DNA of 64,000 nt from Nipponacmea schrenckii (lineage: Eukaryota > Mollusca > Gastropoda > Lottiidae). The notes beneath the pieces were generated by a model that searched no databases, was not told the origin of the DNA, and worked only from the letters and a program-made list of their open reading frames with translations. Below are positions 33,306 to 45,018 of the stretch, piece by piece. Position 1 is the first letter of the stretch, and every line of letters starts with the position of its first letter. The stretch lies in the NCBI GenBank assembly GCA_030562195.1, contig CM060203.1, positions 14,822,534 to 14,886,533 on the forward strand, written 5' to 3'. The position numbers and the translations under genes are program-made.

Positions 33306-34024
33306 TCCATATATAGTGTGTTGTGTAATGATATTTCCATGTAAAGAGAAATTCAGATTCCATAGCCAATGCTTACAAGAGTCACCTTTTCACACTCTAA
33401 TACTAATCCATTTAGTATATCATATACCATTATAGTTAAATGTCATGGATAATAATTATTATTGACATTTTTTTGTTATTTTCTACATGTTATCAATATA
33501 TTTTTCATTAATTATTGTATATTTAATAAATCAACATATGTTAGGTTATAGAAGAACATTAAAATTTGGATTATGATTTTTTGCGTTTTTTATGATTTTT
33601 GTATGTTCTTAAAAAGGATCCTATTTTAAGGTCAGAACTCTCTAAAAAGTGCTTGCTTTAGGTTCATTTCCATCTTAATTAATCAAGAATAACTATAGGA
33701 CTCATTTCATATCTACCTAATTGTTTGTGTCATCTTCAGTCGTCCAGAATAGCTATTAGTCTCATTTCATGTCAACCTTATTGATTTTATCATCTAGAAT
33801 GATCCAGAATAGCTATTGGACTTATTTCATATCTACCCCATCTTAGGGAAAAGTTTTTTGGATTTTAACAACTATGTTCTTAGATTTGTGTTATTTTTTT
33901 AGGCAAGATAATGAGAAAAAAAACAAATAGTGAACTTTTGACTTATACCATGACTATGTTATTATTGTCGTAAAACTTGAGCTTTCTTACAAAAAATAAT
34001 ATCATCTGTTCATTTGACTTAATA
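33306..34024. repeat. Mostly unannotated; short degenerate repeat at 33680-33840
   Basis: At 33680-33840 'agaatagctattggactcat' + 'ttcatatctacc' recurs about 2.5 times at 75-bp spacing. Elsewhere nothing is seen. Confidence 0.45.
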
Positions 34025-34290
34025 CATAAATTTGCATTTTTGTGAACTGTGGAGATTATTACATTCTCAGAGAAAAAGAGGATCTCTAGATAGCATAAAA
34101 GACTGGATATAACATTCTTAGAAAAAGAGGATCTCTAGAAGACTGGATATAACATTCTCACGACAGAGGATCTTTAGATAGAATAAAAGACTGGATGTAA
34201 CATTCCCAGAACAGAGGATTTTTAGATATAAAAGACTGGATATAACATTCTCACGACAGAGGATCTCTAGATAGAATAAAAGACTGGATA
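34025..34290 (+). repeat. Minisatellite, about 48-bp unit, 5 copies
   Basis: Units contain 'gaggatctctagatagaata' and 'aaaagactggatataacatt'. It ends about 330 bp upstream of the candidate coding exon. Confidence 0.85.
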
Positions 34291-34577
34291 CAAGAAATGG
34301 AGTCAGCATGAGTTGGAATTGAATGGACTTGCTGATATTAGCTTGCATTTTGGTGTACCTTGATATATTTGTTCACAAATGTGCAACAATACATATATAA
34401 ACATATATGAATAATTGAGTGGATTTTAATTAAAAGTCTTCTTTGAAAATACATGTGTACTGTATCTAATTTAAATTTCACGTTATAAATATGCGCATGT
34501 AATTAAGCAGATATTGATTAAGTGTTTCAAGTGAATGTTACTTTGGATTATATTGTCCCCTGGATCTATTTAACAAA

Positions 34578-34616
34578 ATGTGGATTACAAGATTTATTGG
34601 ATTAATCAAGAAATAA
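34578..34616 (+). other. Short upstream ORF before the candidate coding start
   Basis: ATG at 34578 opens a 12-codon frame that stops at 34614-34616, two bases before the ATG at 34619. If both lie in one mRNA leader this uORF could lower initiation at the main start. This rests on the exon call below. Confidence 0.3.
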
Positions 34617-34618
34617 AG

Positions 34619-34775
34619 ATGGAGGGAAAGGAAGTAACGGAGGAGGAATCAGTTGACGATTTTGAGGATTACGAACTTGTCTCCATGGGACGATTGTCTA
34701 GGGAGAATAGTTTTGAATCTGACGCTCAGCGGAAGGGATGTGTTGTACGACTGGATGGATTAAGATATACGATAG
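34619..34775 (+). CDS. Candidate first coding exon of an unrecognised protein
   Basis: The ATG at 34619 opens 52 codons, then G|GTAAGT at 34775/34776, a near-ideal splice donor, leaving one base of the next codon (phase 1). The purine-rich start context (aagATGg) is good, better than the ATG at 34580 in the same frame. The peptide begins MEGKEVTEEESVDDFEDYEL, is strongly acidic for 20 residues, then has a Ser/Arg stretch (RLSRENSFESD, possible kinase sites), then CVVRLDGLRYTI. Such mixed composition stands out from the Phe/Ile/Lys/Asn-rich chance frames elsewhere. I do not recognise the family; an N-terminal regulatory tail before a folded domain is plausible. No second exon is visible on the right, implying a very long intron or a false call. 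Translation past the donor runs on to 34942 but loses the character seen before it. Confidence 0.5.
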
Positions 34776-35635
34776 GTAAGTCTGATTATTTTTTATGGAA
34801 TTACAGACCTATGGTAATCCTAGCCAATTTTAACATTTTACCTGAACTTTCCAAACTGTCTTTCATCCCTAGCTCATTTGATGTTGGGTATGGAACATCT
34901 AGCATTAAAAGGATTACTGGTATGAGAGTAAGAATTTTATGAATATGGTGGTACATTTTTATATGATACCATAAGTGCCGATTGCTATGGGACATTGGGA
35001 CCCCCTTTTTCTCTGTGGTATGGAATCAATTCGCTTTGTGCCCAATTTGTTACATTTGTAACAACAGTTATGAAAAAACTATTCTGCAGGATTCTTGGAC
35101 AAATGGTAAAATAGATGATAAGTAAAGGAATTGACAACTGATCTGTGTGTAAATGATGTTTCTGGTGACTCTAAGCCCTTGTAACAAGAACACTGTAGGG
35201 AAAAAAGAATTACTTTTTAAAAAAGCTAATCCCCATCAGATTTAACACAAGATCTGCGCCCCTGCATGATACATATAATTAAAAAGCAGCAGACATTTTT
35301 TTGTTAAGTAATTGGCTCTGGGTTTCGTATCAGAACAAGATGTCGTGCGTTATCAGCTTTTCGCCAACTGCTGTGGACAGTGAACTTTTGGCATCCTAGT
35401 TCCTTGTCCTCATGTTAAGAACTAATCTATTTGAAATTCATCATTTGTTTTAGAATTTTTTGGAATAATTTATCCATGATCTGTTTATGTGTCTTTTTTA
35501 ACCAAAATGGAAGCTTTGCTAAATGACTTCAACCCCTTGAGTATTTTAAAATTTATCTGAAAAACATATCTTGTTAAAGCACTGACATTGTATTTCCTTC
35601 CATGTTTCCTCAATCAACCTCAAGTTTAAAGTTTA
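34776..35635. other. Probable start of intron 1; nothing else seen
   Basis: Follows the donor GTAAGT at 34776-34781. No acceptor-flanked exon is recognisable before the M1 MITE. Confidence 0.35.
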
Positions 35636-35873
35636 TTTAAAGAAATTCTGCGTCTTAGATTTAACAAAATTTTAAAACCTGGCCAATAAGAGTATATATA
35701 TCAGTAGATAGACCTGCTGCCATAAATAACAAAACAAAGTCTATTAAGTTTTGTGAATTTTCCAGATGACCCTAGGCAAGTTCATTGATGAATATATATA
35801 CTCATATTGACCATTCTTGAGAACTAAAATTTATGGCCATTAAATGCCCATTCTAAGACGCAGTATCACTAAA
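35636..35873. mobile_element. MITE family M1, short form
   Basis: The left end 'tttaaagaaattctgcgtct' pairs with the complement of the right end 'tttagtgatactgcgtctta'. Arms continue through 'ggccaataagagtatatata' and 'gaatatatatactcatattg', with a short centre. 238 bp. It lies in the putative intron. Confidence 0.8.
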
Positions 35874-36568
35874 AAAAAAATGAAACCTGAAACATATATC
35901 AAAAACAAAGTTTAGGTAAAAGGTAATTGTTCTCCAAAATTATGTCCAGTTTTTTACTATCAAGCTGCAAAATGCAACTGAAGGAAGTTTCAAGGCTATG
36001 TAACTGAAGGGTTAAGCCAATTTCTTTACAACAACATTGCCTGTTTAGATACCCAACTAGGGGCATAAAAGCATGACGTAAAAGTGGGGGTAGAATGTAA
36101 ATCTCCATTTCTTCATTTCGATTGAAATTCAAGCTGCTAGACTGCCATCCAATCCAGACCAAATGGTGAATTTTCAAATTTGTTATAAGTCTCCAAGGGT
36201 AGATAACTGTATATACTGGAACTGTTAAAATGAGTTACTGTGATTTCAGACAATAATAGCTGTTATAAACACCTCCCTCGGGAGACCAGTCTGTTATAAA
36301 TTCCTCCCACAGGTACTATTATGGTAAAAAGAATCTTGCTGCCAAATACTGATTGAACTTTTTCTTCTGTGTTCTTCAGTGCTTACATAGGATCTATAGT
36401 TTTTTGGCTAATGAAAACTCTGATCTGGAGCCAACAGAGTCGTCTGTATTTGCAGGTCATGTCTGACTGGAGCTAGAGACTTACTTTTGCTGTATTTTTA
36501 GATTATGATTGGCTCTTAGTCTCTGACTTGACTTGTCGATTGTATGAAATGAAGGCTCGATCTAAAGA
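35874..36568. other. No gene seen; single inverted 'gacatgac' motif
   Basis: At 36455-36480 'ggtcatgtctgactggagct' is a lone inverted copy of the core of the arrays at 21765, 42720 and 59985. Confidence 0.4.
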
Positions 36569-36828
36569 AGCGATGCAGGTCGGAGGGACTAAGATGTAAA
36601 AAGCACCCAGTCGTTTGGATGGGACAATAAACTGATGTCCCATGTGCTACAGGCTGTGCACGTTAAAGATCCCTTGATAGTTGGAAATTACAAATGAGTA
36701 AGCTAATGCTGCTGTCCTGGCAAATTTTCTTTATTGCACAATTCATGTCGTTGCCCGTCTTCATTAGCCTTTTAGGTGCAGAAGAGTAGGATGTAAAACT
36801 CCATTCATTTCATTTCATATCAATCAAA
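36569..36828 (+). mobile_element. SINE copy (family S) at the head of a tail-derived array
   Basis: Begins at 'gatgcaggtcggagggacta', followed by 'agtcgtttggatgggacaat', 'aaactgatgtcccatgtgct', 'acaggctgtgcacgttaaag', 'cattagccttttaggtgcag' and the tail 'ccattcatttcatttca'. The tRNA-like head is lost. Array 36885-38640 follows directly in the same orientation. Confidence 0.85.
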
Positions 36829-36884
36829 ACAGATTAGTTTCAAAAACAAAAATATGGGATTTAGGACAATTTTTTTCATTGGCT

Positions 36885-38640
36885 TCATGAAGTACCTTAG
36901 GCTATAGAACAGAAGGACATAGTACATAGCAGTTGGATATAAAACTCCATTTCATTCATTAGTTCAATAAGGCACAGAAAGAACAGTAGGATTTAAAGTT
37001 TCATTTCATTAGTCTAGTAAGGTGTATAACCATATGATATTTAAACAAAATTACTTATTTCATGAGTCCAATAGTTTCAGAACAGAAGATATATATTATT
37101 TATTTTTTAGTCCAATAAGTTTCAGAACAGAAGATATATACTATATTTTATTTTGTTAGTCCAATAAGTTTCAGAACAAAAGATATATACTATATTTTAT
37201 TTTGTTAGCCCAATAAGTTTAGAACAGAAGATATATACTATATTTTATTTTGTTAGTCCAATAAGTTTTAGAACAGAAGATATATACTATATTTTATTTT
37301 GTTAGCCCAATAAGTTTCAGAACAGAAGATATATACTATATTTTATTTTGTTAGCCCAATAAGTTTCAGAACAGAAGATATATAATTATATAATTTTGTT
37401 AGCCCAATAAGTTTTAGGACAGAAGATATATACTATATTTTATTTTGTTAGTCCAATAAGTTTCAGAACAGAAGGATATATAATATATTTTATTTTGTTA
37501 GTCCAATAAGTTTCAGAACAGAAGATATATAATTATATAATTTTGTTAGCCCAATAAGTTTTAGAACAGAAGATATATACTAAATTTTATTTTGTTAGTC
37601 CAATAAGTTTCAGAACAGAAGATATATAATTATATAATTTGTTAGCCCAATAAGTTTTAGAACAGACGATATATAATTATATAATTTTGTTAGTCCAATA
37701 AGTTTCAGAACAGAAGCTATATAATTATATAATTTTGTTAGCCCAATAGGTTTTAGAACAGATGATATATATACTATATTTTATTTTGTTAGTCCAATAA
37801 GTTTCAGAACAGAAGATATATAATTATATAATTTTGTTAGCCCAAAAAGGTTTTAGAACAGATGATATATAATTATTTTATTTTGTTAGCCCAATAAGTT
37901 TTAGAACAGAAGATATATAATTATATAATTTTGTTAGCCCAATAAGTTTTAGAACAGACGATATATAATTATATAATTTTGTTAGTCCAATAAGTTTCAG
38001 AACAGAAGATATATAATTATATAATTTTGTTAGTCCAATAAGTTTCAGAACAGAAGATATATAATTATATAATTTTGTTAGCCCAATAAGTTTTAGGACA
38101 GAAGATATATACTATATTTTATTTTGTTAGCCCAATAGGTCTTAGAACAGAAGATATATACTATATTTTATTTTGTTAGTCCAATAAGTTTCAGAACAGA
38201 AGCTATATAATTTTGTTAGCTCAATAAGTTTTAGAACAGACCATATATAATTATATATAATTTTGTTAGCCCAATAAGTTTCAGAACAGAAGATATATAA
38301 TTATAAATAATTTTGTTAGCCCGATAAGTTTCAGAACTGAAGATAAATACTATATTTTATCCTTTTAGTCCAATAAATTTAAGAACAAACAGATATATAC
38401 TTTATTTTAATCTGTTAGTCCAATAAGTTTAGGAAAAGAAAATAAGCTTATATAACTATATTTCATTTCGTAAGCCCAATTAGTTACATTAAATCTACAG
38501 TAAACATTATCCATTTCATTAGTACATTATTTGATGTAAAACTTGCAATTCATTTCATTAACCAAATGAGGTGGAAACGACTGCAACTGTAGGACATTAA
38601 TTTCCAAATCATTTCATTTGCAAATGAGCCAAATGATAAA
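36885..38640 (+). repeat. 1.7-kb array of SINE tails, about 46-bp unit, roughly 30 copies
   Basis: Core units (37065-38470) read 'ttag(c/t)ccaataagttt(c/t)', 'agaacagaagatatata' then 'ctatattttattttg' or 'attatataattttg'. The SINE tail is 'ttagcccataaggtg' 'cagaagagtaggatgtaaaa' 'ctccattcatttc'. Intermediate units at 36890-37060 ('ggcacagaaagaacagtagg', 'atataaaactccatttcatt') and at 38470-38640 bridge the two, so the edges keep the ancestral state while the centre has been homogenised. Confidence 0.9.
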
Positions 38641-40679
38641 ATGTCATTCCTTATCTTGGATTCCCATGCTGACGTACAGAGCTTTGTTTCACAGCCAGAA
38701 ATATAAGATTTAATCAGGGATCATAACAATGAATGTTATTTGAATAACAATCTAAATCTGGTAATTTATAACTCTACCCAATATCATCTATGAAAATAAT
38801 CGCATAATTTGATTGATATTCAGTGATTTTTATCGAAATGTAATCTTCGTTGTGGTCCAAAATGAGAGAAATAGATTCACGATTAATGGGGCTCATTAAT
38901 ATTCATGAGATGGTGTCAATGGGTAATCTGGTATTTGTATGCAGTTATGAATTTGATTGAGGTATATATTTGGTCTTATGAGAATTTTGTGGGAAATTGA
39001 TTTCAAACAATAATTATATGTAGGCCTACTTGATTTTCGTTTTTTATACCTCCACAAATTATTGCCTGTTTGTCCATCCACATTTGTTGTGTACATGATA
39101 GAGAGTCTGATTCCTGATGGATTTTGACGAATAGGCTTCTATTACAAATGTGGGCGAAAAAAAACAACATTCATTTTAACATTCATTGGGGATTGTTTTA
39201 GCCACTGAGAATGAGTGTAAAGTAGTAAAGGTGAAAAACAGTGAGATAATCCTTTGTATTTGGTGTCGGTTTTGAAATCCGAACAAAAAAGCATCAGAAT
39301 TAAATCATGTTGGGTCATCATGTGACACTTTAAGCTACATTCAGAATTAATTTGACGTTAATTTGACAATTAGTTTCATCAATTGAACCATTTAAACCGA
39401 GGCTGTCATCCTCGTGTCAGATCAGCTTAATGAAGATCTATTTATAGTACCTAATTACGGAAATTAGCAATGCCAACATTTCCGATGTTCCGTTGAATTT
39501 CTGACAAAAGCTAAATCTTTCTGACATTTTCATCTGATTGAAAATCCCCACATATCAACTTCAATATCATATTTTGAAGAGTTTTGATCCAAAGATTTTG
39601 TGTCGGCTGTTATCTGAAAATCTTTAAGAGATATACGTGTCAAAATATATTAACCAGTTAATGATGCAATATCAATTGTTATAAACTAGAAATTACAGCC
39701 GTATAATTAATTACATTTGCCAGTATATTATTAGAGCTCAAAGTTTTATTGATTATCTAGTCTTGTCTCTAGAGCTGTTAACAGTTGATTCTATTTCATT
39801 ATTGGCAATAAATGTCAAAGTTGCCTGAGTGTATAAGGTTTTTTTTTTCCAGAAAACCTTAGAACCCAGATTTAGAGTAATTTTGTTAACCATAGTCTTT
39901 TCTACACTAAGATGCTATATAGAATTCTGGTCTTGGTCAATTTACATTAAAATATATCTAGAACGGTTCTTCAATTGTTATGTAAATGTAAACGATTCTT
40001 TTCATTTTTACTTACTTGTGGAACTCTTCTTAAAGAAGTTGAATTTGGTCCTTGTAGAATTCTGGATGGTATTGAGTAATGACCAGATTGCATGGGACAA
40101 GATAGTTAGACTCGATTGTTTGGAGGGGCAAGTTATATATTCGGAGGGGCAATGGTATGCCCATCCCCCCATCCTGTAGCTATGGGCCAGGAATTGTTAA
40201 AGATTGAAGACTGTTTCATGGGCATGTACAATAAACTGATCTGAGACACAATTTTATCGTATATGTTCTGAGAACTGTCCTTAAACCATCTCCTTGTGAG
40301 TCCACAAAAATGATAGGAAAAGAATTTATCATATTTACATTAAGTCTAACAGAATGCAGGTTGTTGGTGTGGAACAGGTCCATGTAATGGAACCAGTCCC
40401 CTCTTTACATAATACAAACTTTATCTGTTTGTTTCTGAGAACTTGTAAAAGAAGTTCATGGTAGGAATGTCCACATTGTGACCTCTTGTTTGTATCAGTC
40501 TTAGCATTAAGACAATTTTCCCAATTTATCATCAAACTGTCAATGATCATTTATAAAGCCTCTCATTTATTTCTGATAATTATCACAAGATTTCTACCAC
40601 TAGAATAACTCTTGGCATTTATCTTTTAAAATCTTTATTGGATTTGGCTGTGCATGACAATTTTTAAATTTTCATATCA
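38641..40679. other. No gene seen
   Basis: 2 kb of AT-rich sequence without tandem repeats. The 116-codon frame at 39829-40179 has no recognisable domain. Its end overlaps an odd C-rich patch, 'ggtatgcccatccccccatc'. Confidence 0.4.
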
Positions 40680-41640
40680 CTGGCAGTAAGATACTACTTA
40701 AAGTGAACTGTTTGTGTAAACAAACATTTTGTATCATTGGTAGTAATATACTACTTAAAGTGAACTGTATGTGTAAACGAAACTTTCATATTATTGGTAG
40801 TAATATACTACTTAAAGTGAACTGTTTGCGTAAACGAAAATTTCATATCATTGGTAGTAATATACTACTTAAAGTGAACTGTTTGTGTAAACGAAACTTT
40901 CATATTATTGGTAGTATACTACTTAAAGTGAACTGTTTGCGTAAACGAAAATTTCATATCATTGGTAGTAATATACTACTTAAAGTGAACTGTTTGCGTA
41001 AATGAAAATTTCATATCATTGGTAGTAATATACTGCTACTTAAAAGGAACTGTTTGTGTAAACTAAAATTTTGTATCTTTGGTAGTAAGATACTACTTCA
41101 AGTGCACTGTTTGTGTAAACGAATCTTTCATATCATGGGTAGTAAGATACTACTTAAAGTGAACTGTTTGCGTAAACGAAACTTTCATATCATTGGTAGT
41201 AAGATACTACTTATAATGAACTGTTTGTATAAACGAAACTTTCATATCATGGGTAGTAAGATACTACTTAAAGTGAACTCTTTGTGTAAATGAAACTTGT
41301 ATATCATGGGTAGTAAGATACTACTTAAAGTGAACTGTTTGTGTAAACGAAACTTTCATATCATTGGTAGTAAGATACTACTTTTAGTGAACTGTTTGTG
41401 TAAACAAAACTTTTTATATCATGGGTAGTAAGATAATACTTAAAGTGAACTGTTTGTGTAAACTAAAATTTAAATATCATTGGTAGTAATATACTACTTA
41501 AAGTGAACTGTTTGCGTAAACGAAAATTTCATATCATTGGTAGTAAGATACTACTTAAAGTGAATTGTTTGTTTAAACGAAAATTTTAATATCATTGGTA
41601 ATAAGATACTACTTAAAATGAACTGTTTGTGTTTATGGTT
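40680..41640 (+). repeat. Minisatellite, 57-bp unit, about 17 copies
   Basis: The unit contains 'ggtagtaagatactacttaa', 'agtgaactgtttgtgtaaac' and 'gaaactttcatatcatt'. Variants 'gcgtaaacgaaaatttc' and 'gtgtaaacgaaactttc' alternate. Its open frames reflect 57 being a multiple of 3. Confidence 0.95.
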
Positions 41641-41859
41641 GAATTGTTCTCTAGTGTAAATTTTGCTGTTATGTCTGTTAATTGTGTGTGTATATATCGC
41701 AGATCAAGGTCTGTGGTTAGTTGAGTGAAGTGTTATCTAGCGCCAACTGATTATGTGATATGAGCCGTAAGAATACATTAATAATTAGGTCAAAGGTTAA
41801 CACTGACCAATCAATCACATGGAGATGGTGAACCAAATGTACTAAACTTTATAAAGCAA

Positions 41860-42015
41860 TTGCAGTGATGCCTGGTTGCTAACTTGAAGTGATGCCTGGT
41901 TGCTAACTTGAAGTGATGCCTGGATGCTGACTTGAAGAGATGCCTGGTTGCTAACTTGAAGTGATGCCTGGCTGCTAACCTGAAGTGATGTCTGCTTGCT
42001 AACTCGAAGAGATGC
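41860..42015 (+). repeat. 24-bp array beside the full-length SINE
   Basis: About six units 'gtgatgcctggttgctaact' + 'tgaa'. 'ttgctaacttgaag' followed by 'cctgg' resembles the SINE head ('ctaacttgaggatccaggg' in the 23-kb copy), so a SINE-head origin is possible but less clear than for the tail arrays. Confidence 0.8.
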
Positions 42016-42056
42016 TTGTTCTTAATGTTTACCTTCCTGCTTCTATATGTCTTACA

Positions 42057-42389
42057 GGGAGCTGCAGTGGCTTGGTGAATAAGACTCTCGATCGTTAACC
42101 TGATGGTCCAGGGTTCAATCCTTACAAAAATCGATGAATTTTTTGGTTTTTCAGACAGGTTTCCCCTTGTCAGTGATGCAGGTCGAAGGGACTGACATGG
42201 AAAAAGCATCGAGTTGTAGTACAGGACCAAAAAACCAAGGCCCCATGTGCTACAGGCTGTGTTCTTTAAAGACCCCTCGACAGTTTGAAATTGCAAAAAG
42301 AGAAGGCTAATGCAGCTTTCCTGACAAAATTTCCCTCATTAGCCTATAAGGTGCAAAAGAATAGGAAGTAAAACTCCATTCAATTTCAT
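42057..42389 (+). mobile_element. Full-length SINE (family S) with 16-bp target duplications
   Basis: Bounded by 'ttctatatgtcttaca' (42041-42056) and 'ttctatttgtcttaca' (42390-42405), 15 of 16 identical. The 333-bp element has a tRNA-like head: A-box-like 'gtggcttggtgaa' (42067-42079) and B box 'gggttcaatcc' (42111-42121), closest in layout to a class II (Leu/Ser) tRNA. A central domain follows with 'gtcagtgatgcaggtcgaag', 'ggactgacatggaaaaagca', 'gtgctacaggctgtgttctt' and 'ttgcaaaaagagaaggctaa', then the tail 'agcctataaggtgcaaaaga' ending 'ttcaatttcatt'. The centre recalls conserved SINE domains described in invertebrates; I cannot say which without a search. It defines the family for the other copies. 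Confidence 0.92.
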
Positions 42390-42719
42390 TTCTATTTGTC
42401 TTACAAAGATTTTGAAGTGTTTACATAATTTCTTTCTTTCCTCCACACCAACTAAAAAAAACATTGTCATGAATATCTCTCGGCTATTTGCATTTTAATA
42501 ACATTGTCTTTCATTTTCTGCATGGTTTTCTCTACTAATTGGCCTCCAAGGATCTGATCAAAATAGTTTTCTGACGTGGTCATATTTCACTTAGAATATC
42601 ACATTTCATTTTGTCCTCAAAGCCAATTTTTTTGGTACTTGAAGATTTGTTTTGTAATAGGTTTTATGATTGCTAAATTATTTTAAAAGAAACAACCTTA
42701 TTTATAAGACTTAGTTATT

Positions 42720-43010
42720 TCATGACTGGCAAATACAACAAATTATGCAATCTAGACATGACTGGCAAATACAACAAATTTGCAATCTAGACATGACTGG
42801 CATATACAATCAAATCTTCAATCTAGACATGACAGGCAAATACAAAAAAATCTGGAATCTAGACGTGACTGGCATATACAATCAAATCTGGAATCTAGAC
42901 ATGACTGGCAAATACCAGCAAATCAGGAATCTAGACATGAGTGGCAAATACAAAGTCTGCGATCTAGGCATGACAACAAAAACAAATTCTGCAGACTGGC
43001 TTTGCCTGAT
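42720..43010 (+). repeat. Minisatellite, 35-bp unit, about 8 copies
   Basis: Units 'ctagacatgactggcaaata' + 'caacaaatttgcaat'. Shares 'gacatgactgg.aaatac' with the arrays at 21765-22195 and 59985-60330. Confidence 0.9.
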
Positions 43011-44104
43011 ACATGTAGTTTAATTCAGTCTCAACCTTTAGTCTGACATGACTGATAATACAAGAAAAATTATGAGCATTACATGATAAGAGTTTTATGA
43101 TATTTATGGCAAATTTAGACCAATCAACAACCCTGCATGGAACATCTATTTTATTAAGTCTGAATTCCTTGAACCGTTTGATTAAAAGTCCAATTAAAAC
43201 AGTATGAATACTGATATAAGTATAGCCTTAGGCTAGACAAACTTGGTAAATAATGCTACAGATCACCTACGATTAATTACCAACCATTTCTTCTAAACCA
43301 TACGGAATTTTTCGCAGATATGTCAGCAACTGTGAATAACTCAGCAGGCTGCCAGACTCGCAATTTATCACTGGTTTAAACTAGATATTGATTCACATTC
43401 AACCATTTCTGCAAAATTGAGATTGATTTATGTATTTTTGATTATTTATAATTGATTGATTATTTATTTATTTGTTTTTGTTTGTTTATTTATCACAATT
43501 ATTTTTTTTCATTTATTGTAACCATGCAAAGGTCATCATGTGAATACCAATTTTCTAACTGACTGTGCTATAGAACCTTATACAACCTCATTACAATCCC
43601 TGTAAGTGTAATTTATTGTGAAATGAGGGAAATTTGCCAGGATAAGTCTTGTATTGAGTAATCTTTGAATTGTACAACATGTCACTTTGTGGGTATGTCT
43701 GTTGTAAGCTTGTACAATTTTCCAGCATTGCACACTGCCTACAAGTTGACCCAGAAATAAAACTGTATTACTGTAATGTGTATATGGCATGTTTGACTCA
43801 GTGTGTTTTATATCAAGTTATAATTATTGCACCAAACGACCTAATTTTAAATTGAATATATTTCAATTTGACTTTTAAATCAGAAGGTAATTGCTCCATT
43901 ACGATTTGTTTTAACTATCATATTATGCATCAGGTTTTAGGGTGATAAAGTTTTGAAGGGATAAATCTACTATAGAAGTAAACATTATAAGATGCTATGT
44001 AAGCTCTCTGAAAAGAATAATGACTTGTACACAAATGAACATTATTTCTATGAGAAGTTTCACAAACTCGGTATTGAGACAACACACCATTAGGTGTTAG
44101 TGAA
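43011..44104. other. No gene seen; SINE remnant at 43600-43648 (minus)
   Basis: 'aatgagggaaatttgccagg' at 43622 is the complement of the SINE segment 'cctggcaaaatttccctcat'; its flanks are too diverged to define ends. The rest is AT-rich. Confidence 0.4.
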
Positions 44105-44366
44105 AAAGGAACACAGCTAGTCCGCTGCTTGCTCTCTAACCTGAAGGTCCAGGGTTCCATCTCGGCAAAGGTCGAGATGAATTTTTTAACTTGGTTTCCC
44201 CCCTGTGTCTTGTTTTGTATGGGACAATAAACAGAGGCAATGCATGCTAAAGATCCCTCGGCAGATGGGAATGCTGCTGTTATGATGTCCTTCATTGCAC
44301 ACTGCATTGCTTTGCCCGTCTTATTTGCCCAGTAGATGCTGAAGAAAAGGATGTAATTTTTTTTCT
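44105..44366 (+). mobile_element. SINE copy with tRNA-like head (family S), diverged
   Basis: 'cttgctctctaacctgaagg' + 'tccagggttccatctcgg' holds the B box. Then come 'aaggtcgagatgaatttttt', 'atgggacaataaacagaggc', 'atgctaaagatccctcggca', 'ttgcacactgcattgctttg' and 'cccgtcttatttgcccagta'. The tail is degraded to T-rich sequence. Confidence 0.8.
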
Positions 44367-44749
44367 AAAAAGAATTTATAGTATAGTAGTATACTACACT
44401 GAAAGATGCAAAATAGAATGAAATATGTTTAATGGGAGACAACTGATTTAAGAATAAAATAACGATGTCCCTGTTAAAAACAAAGGAAAATTGTGGGTCT
44501 TCTTGTTGTAAATTCATACTGCTTCATAATGCGACACGACAAATTACCTGGGGAAGCAACCACAATATCCCTTACATGCGAGATAACACATACACTGAAT
44601 AGAATTGAAATTTAGAGATTGAGGTCATTTAATCTGATGCATACCTAAGTTTTATGTTGTCAGTTGTCAACACTAATCACACAACAACCAAGATAGGAAC
44701 CTGATCCAAGTTTGATTAAATCAAGAAACTGATTCTCATGGAACTTTGC

Positions 44750-44990
44750 TAGGTGGAAAAACATAGAATTATCACTAGGTGGAAAAACATAGAATAATCA
44801 CTAGGTGGAAGAACATAGCATTATCGCTAGGTGGCAAAACATAGCATTATCACTAGGTGGCAAAACATAGCATTATTGCTAGGTGGCAAAAAATAGAATA
44901 ATCACTAGATGGTAAATATCAAATTATCACTAGGTGGAAAAACATAAAATTATCTTTAGGTTGAAAAACATAGAATATCACTAGGTAGAA
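44750..44990 (+). repeat. Minisatellite, 26-30-bp unit, about 9 copies
   Basis: Units 'tcactaggtggaaaaacata' + 'gaatta', with 'gtggcaaaacatagc' variants clustered in the middle. Confidence 0.9.
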
Positions 44991-45018
44991 ATTAATTAAT
45001 TTCTAATTACCTAGCTCT

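Noticed and set aside
39829..40179. 116-codon frame in single-copy DNA
   Set aside because: Phe/Leu/Tyr-rich, no recognisable motif, no splice support; consistent with chance in AT-rich DNA.
40703..41293. Cys/Lys-rich repeat frames resembling a small repeat protein
   Set aside because: Derived from the 57-bp minisatellite; frames break wherever the unit has indels.
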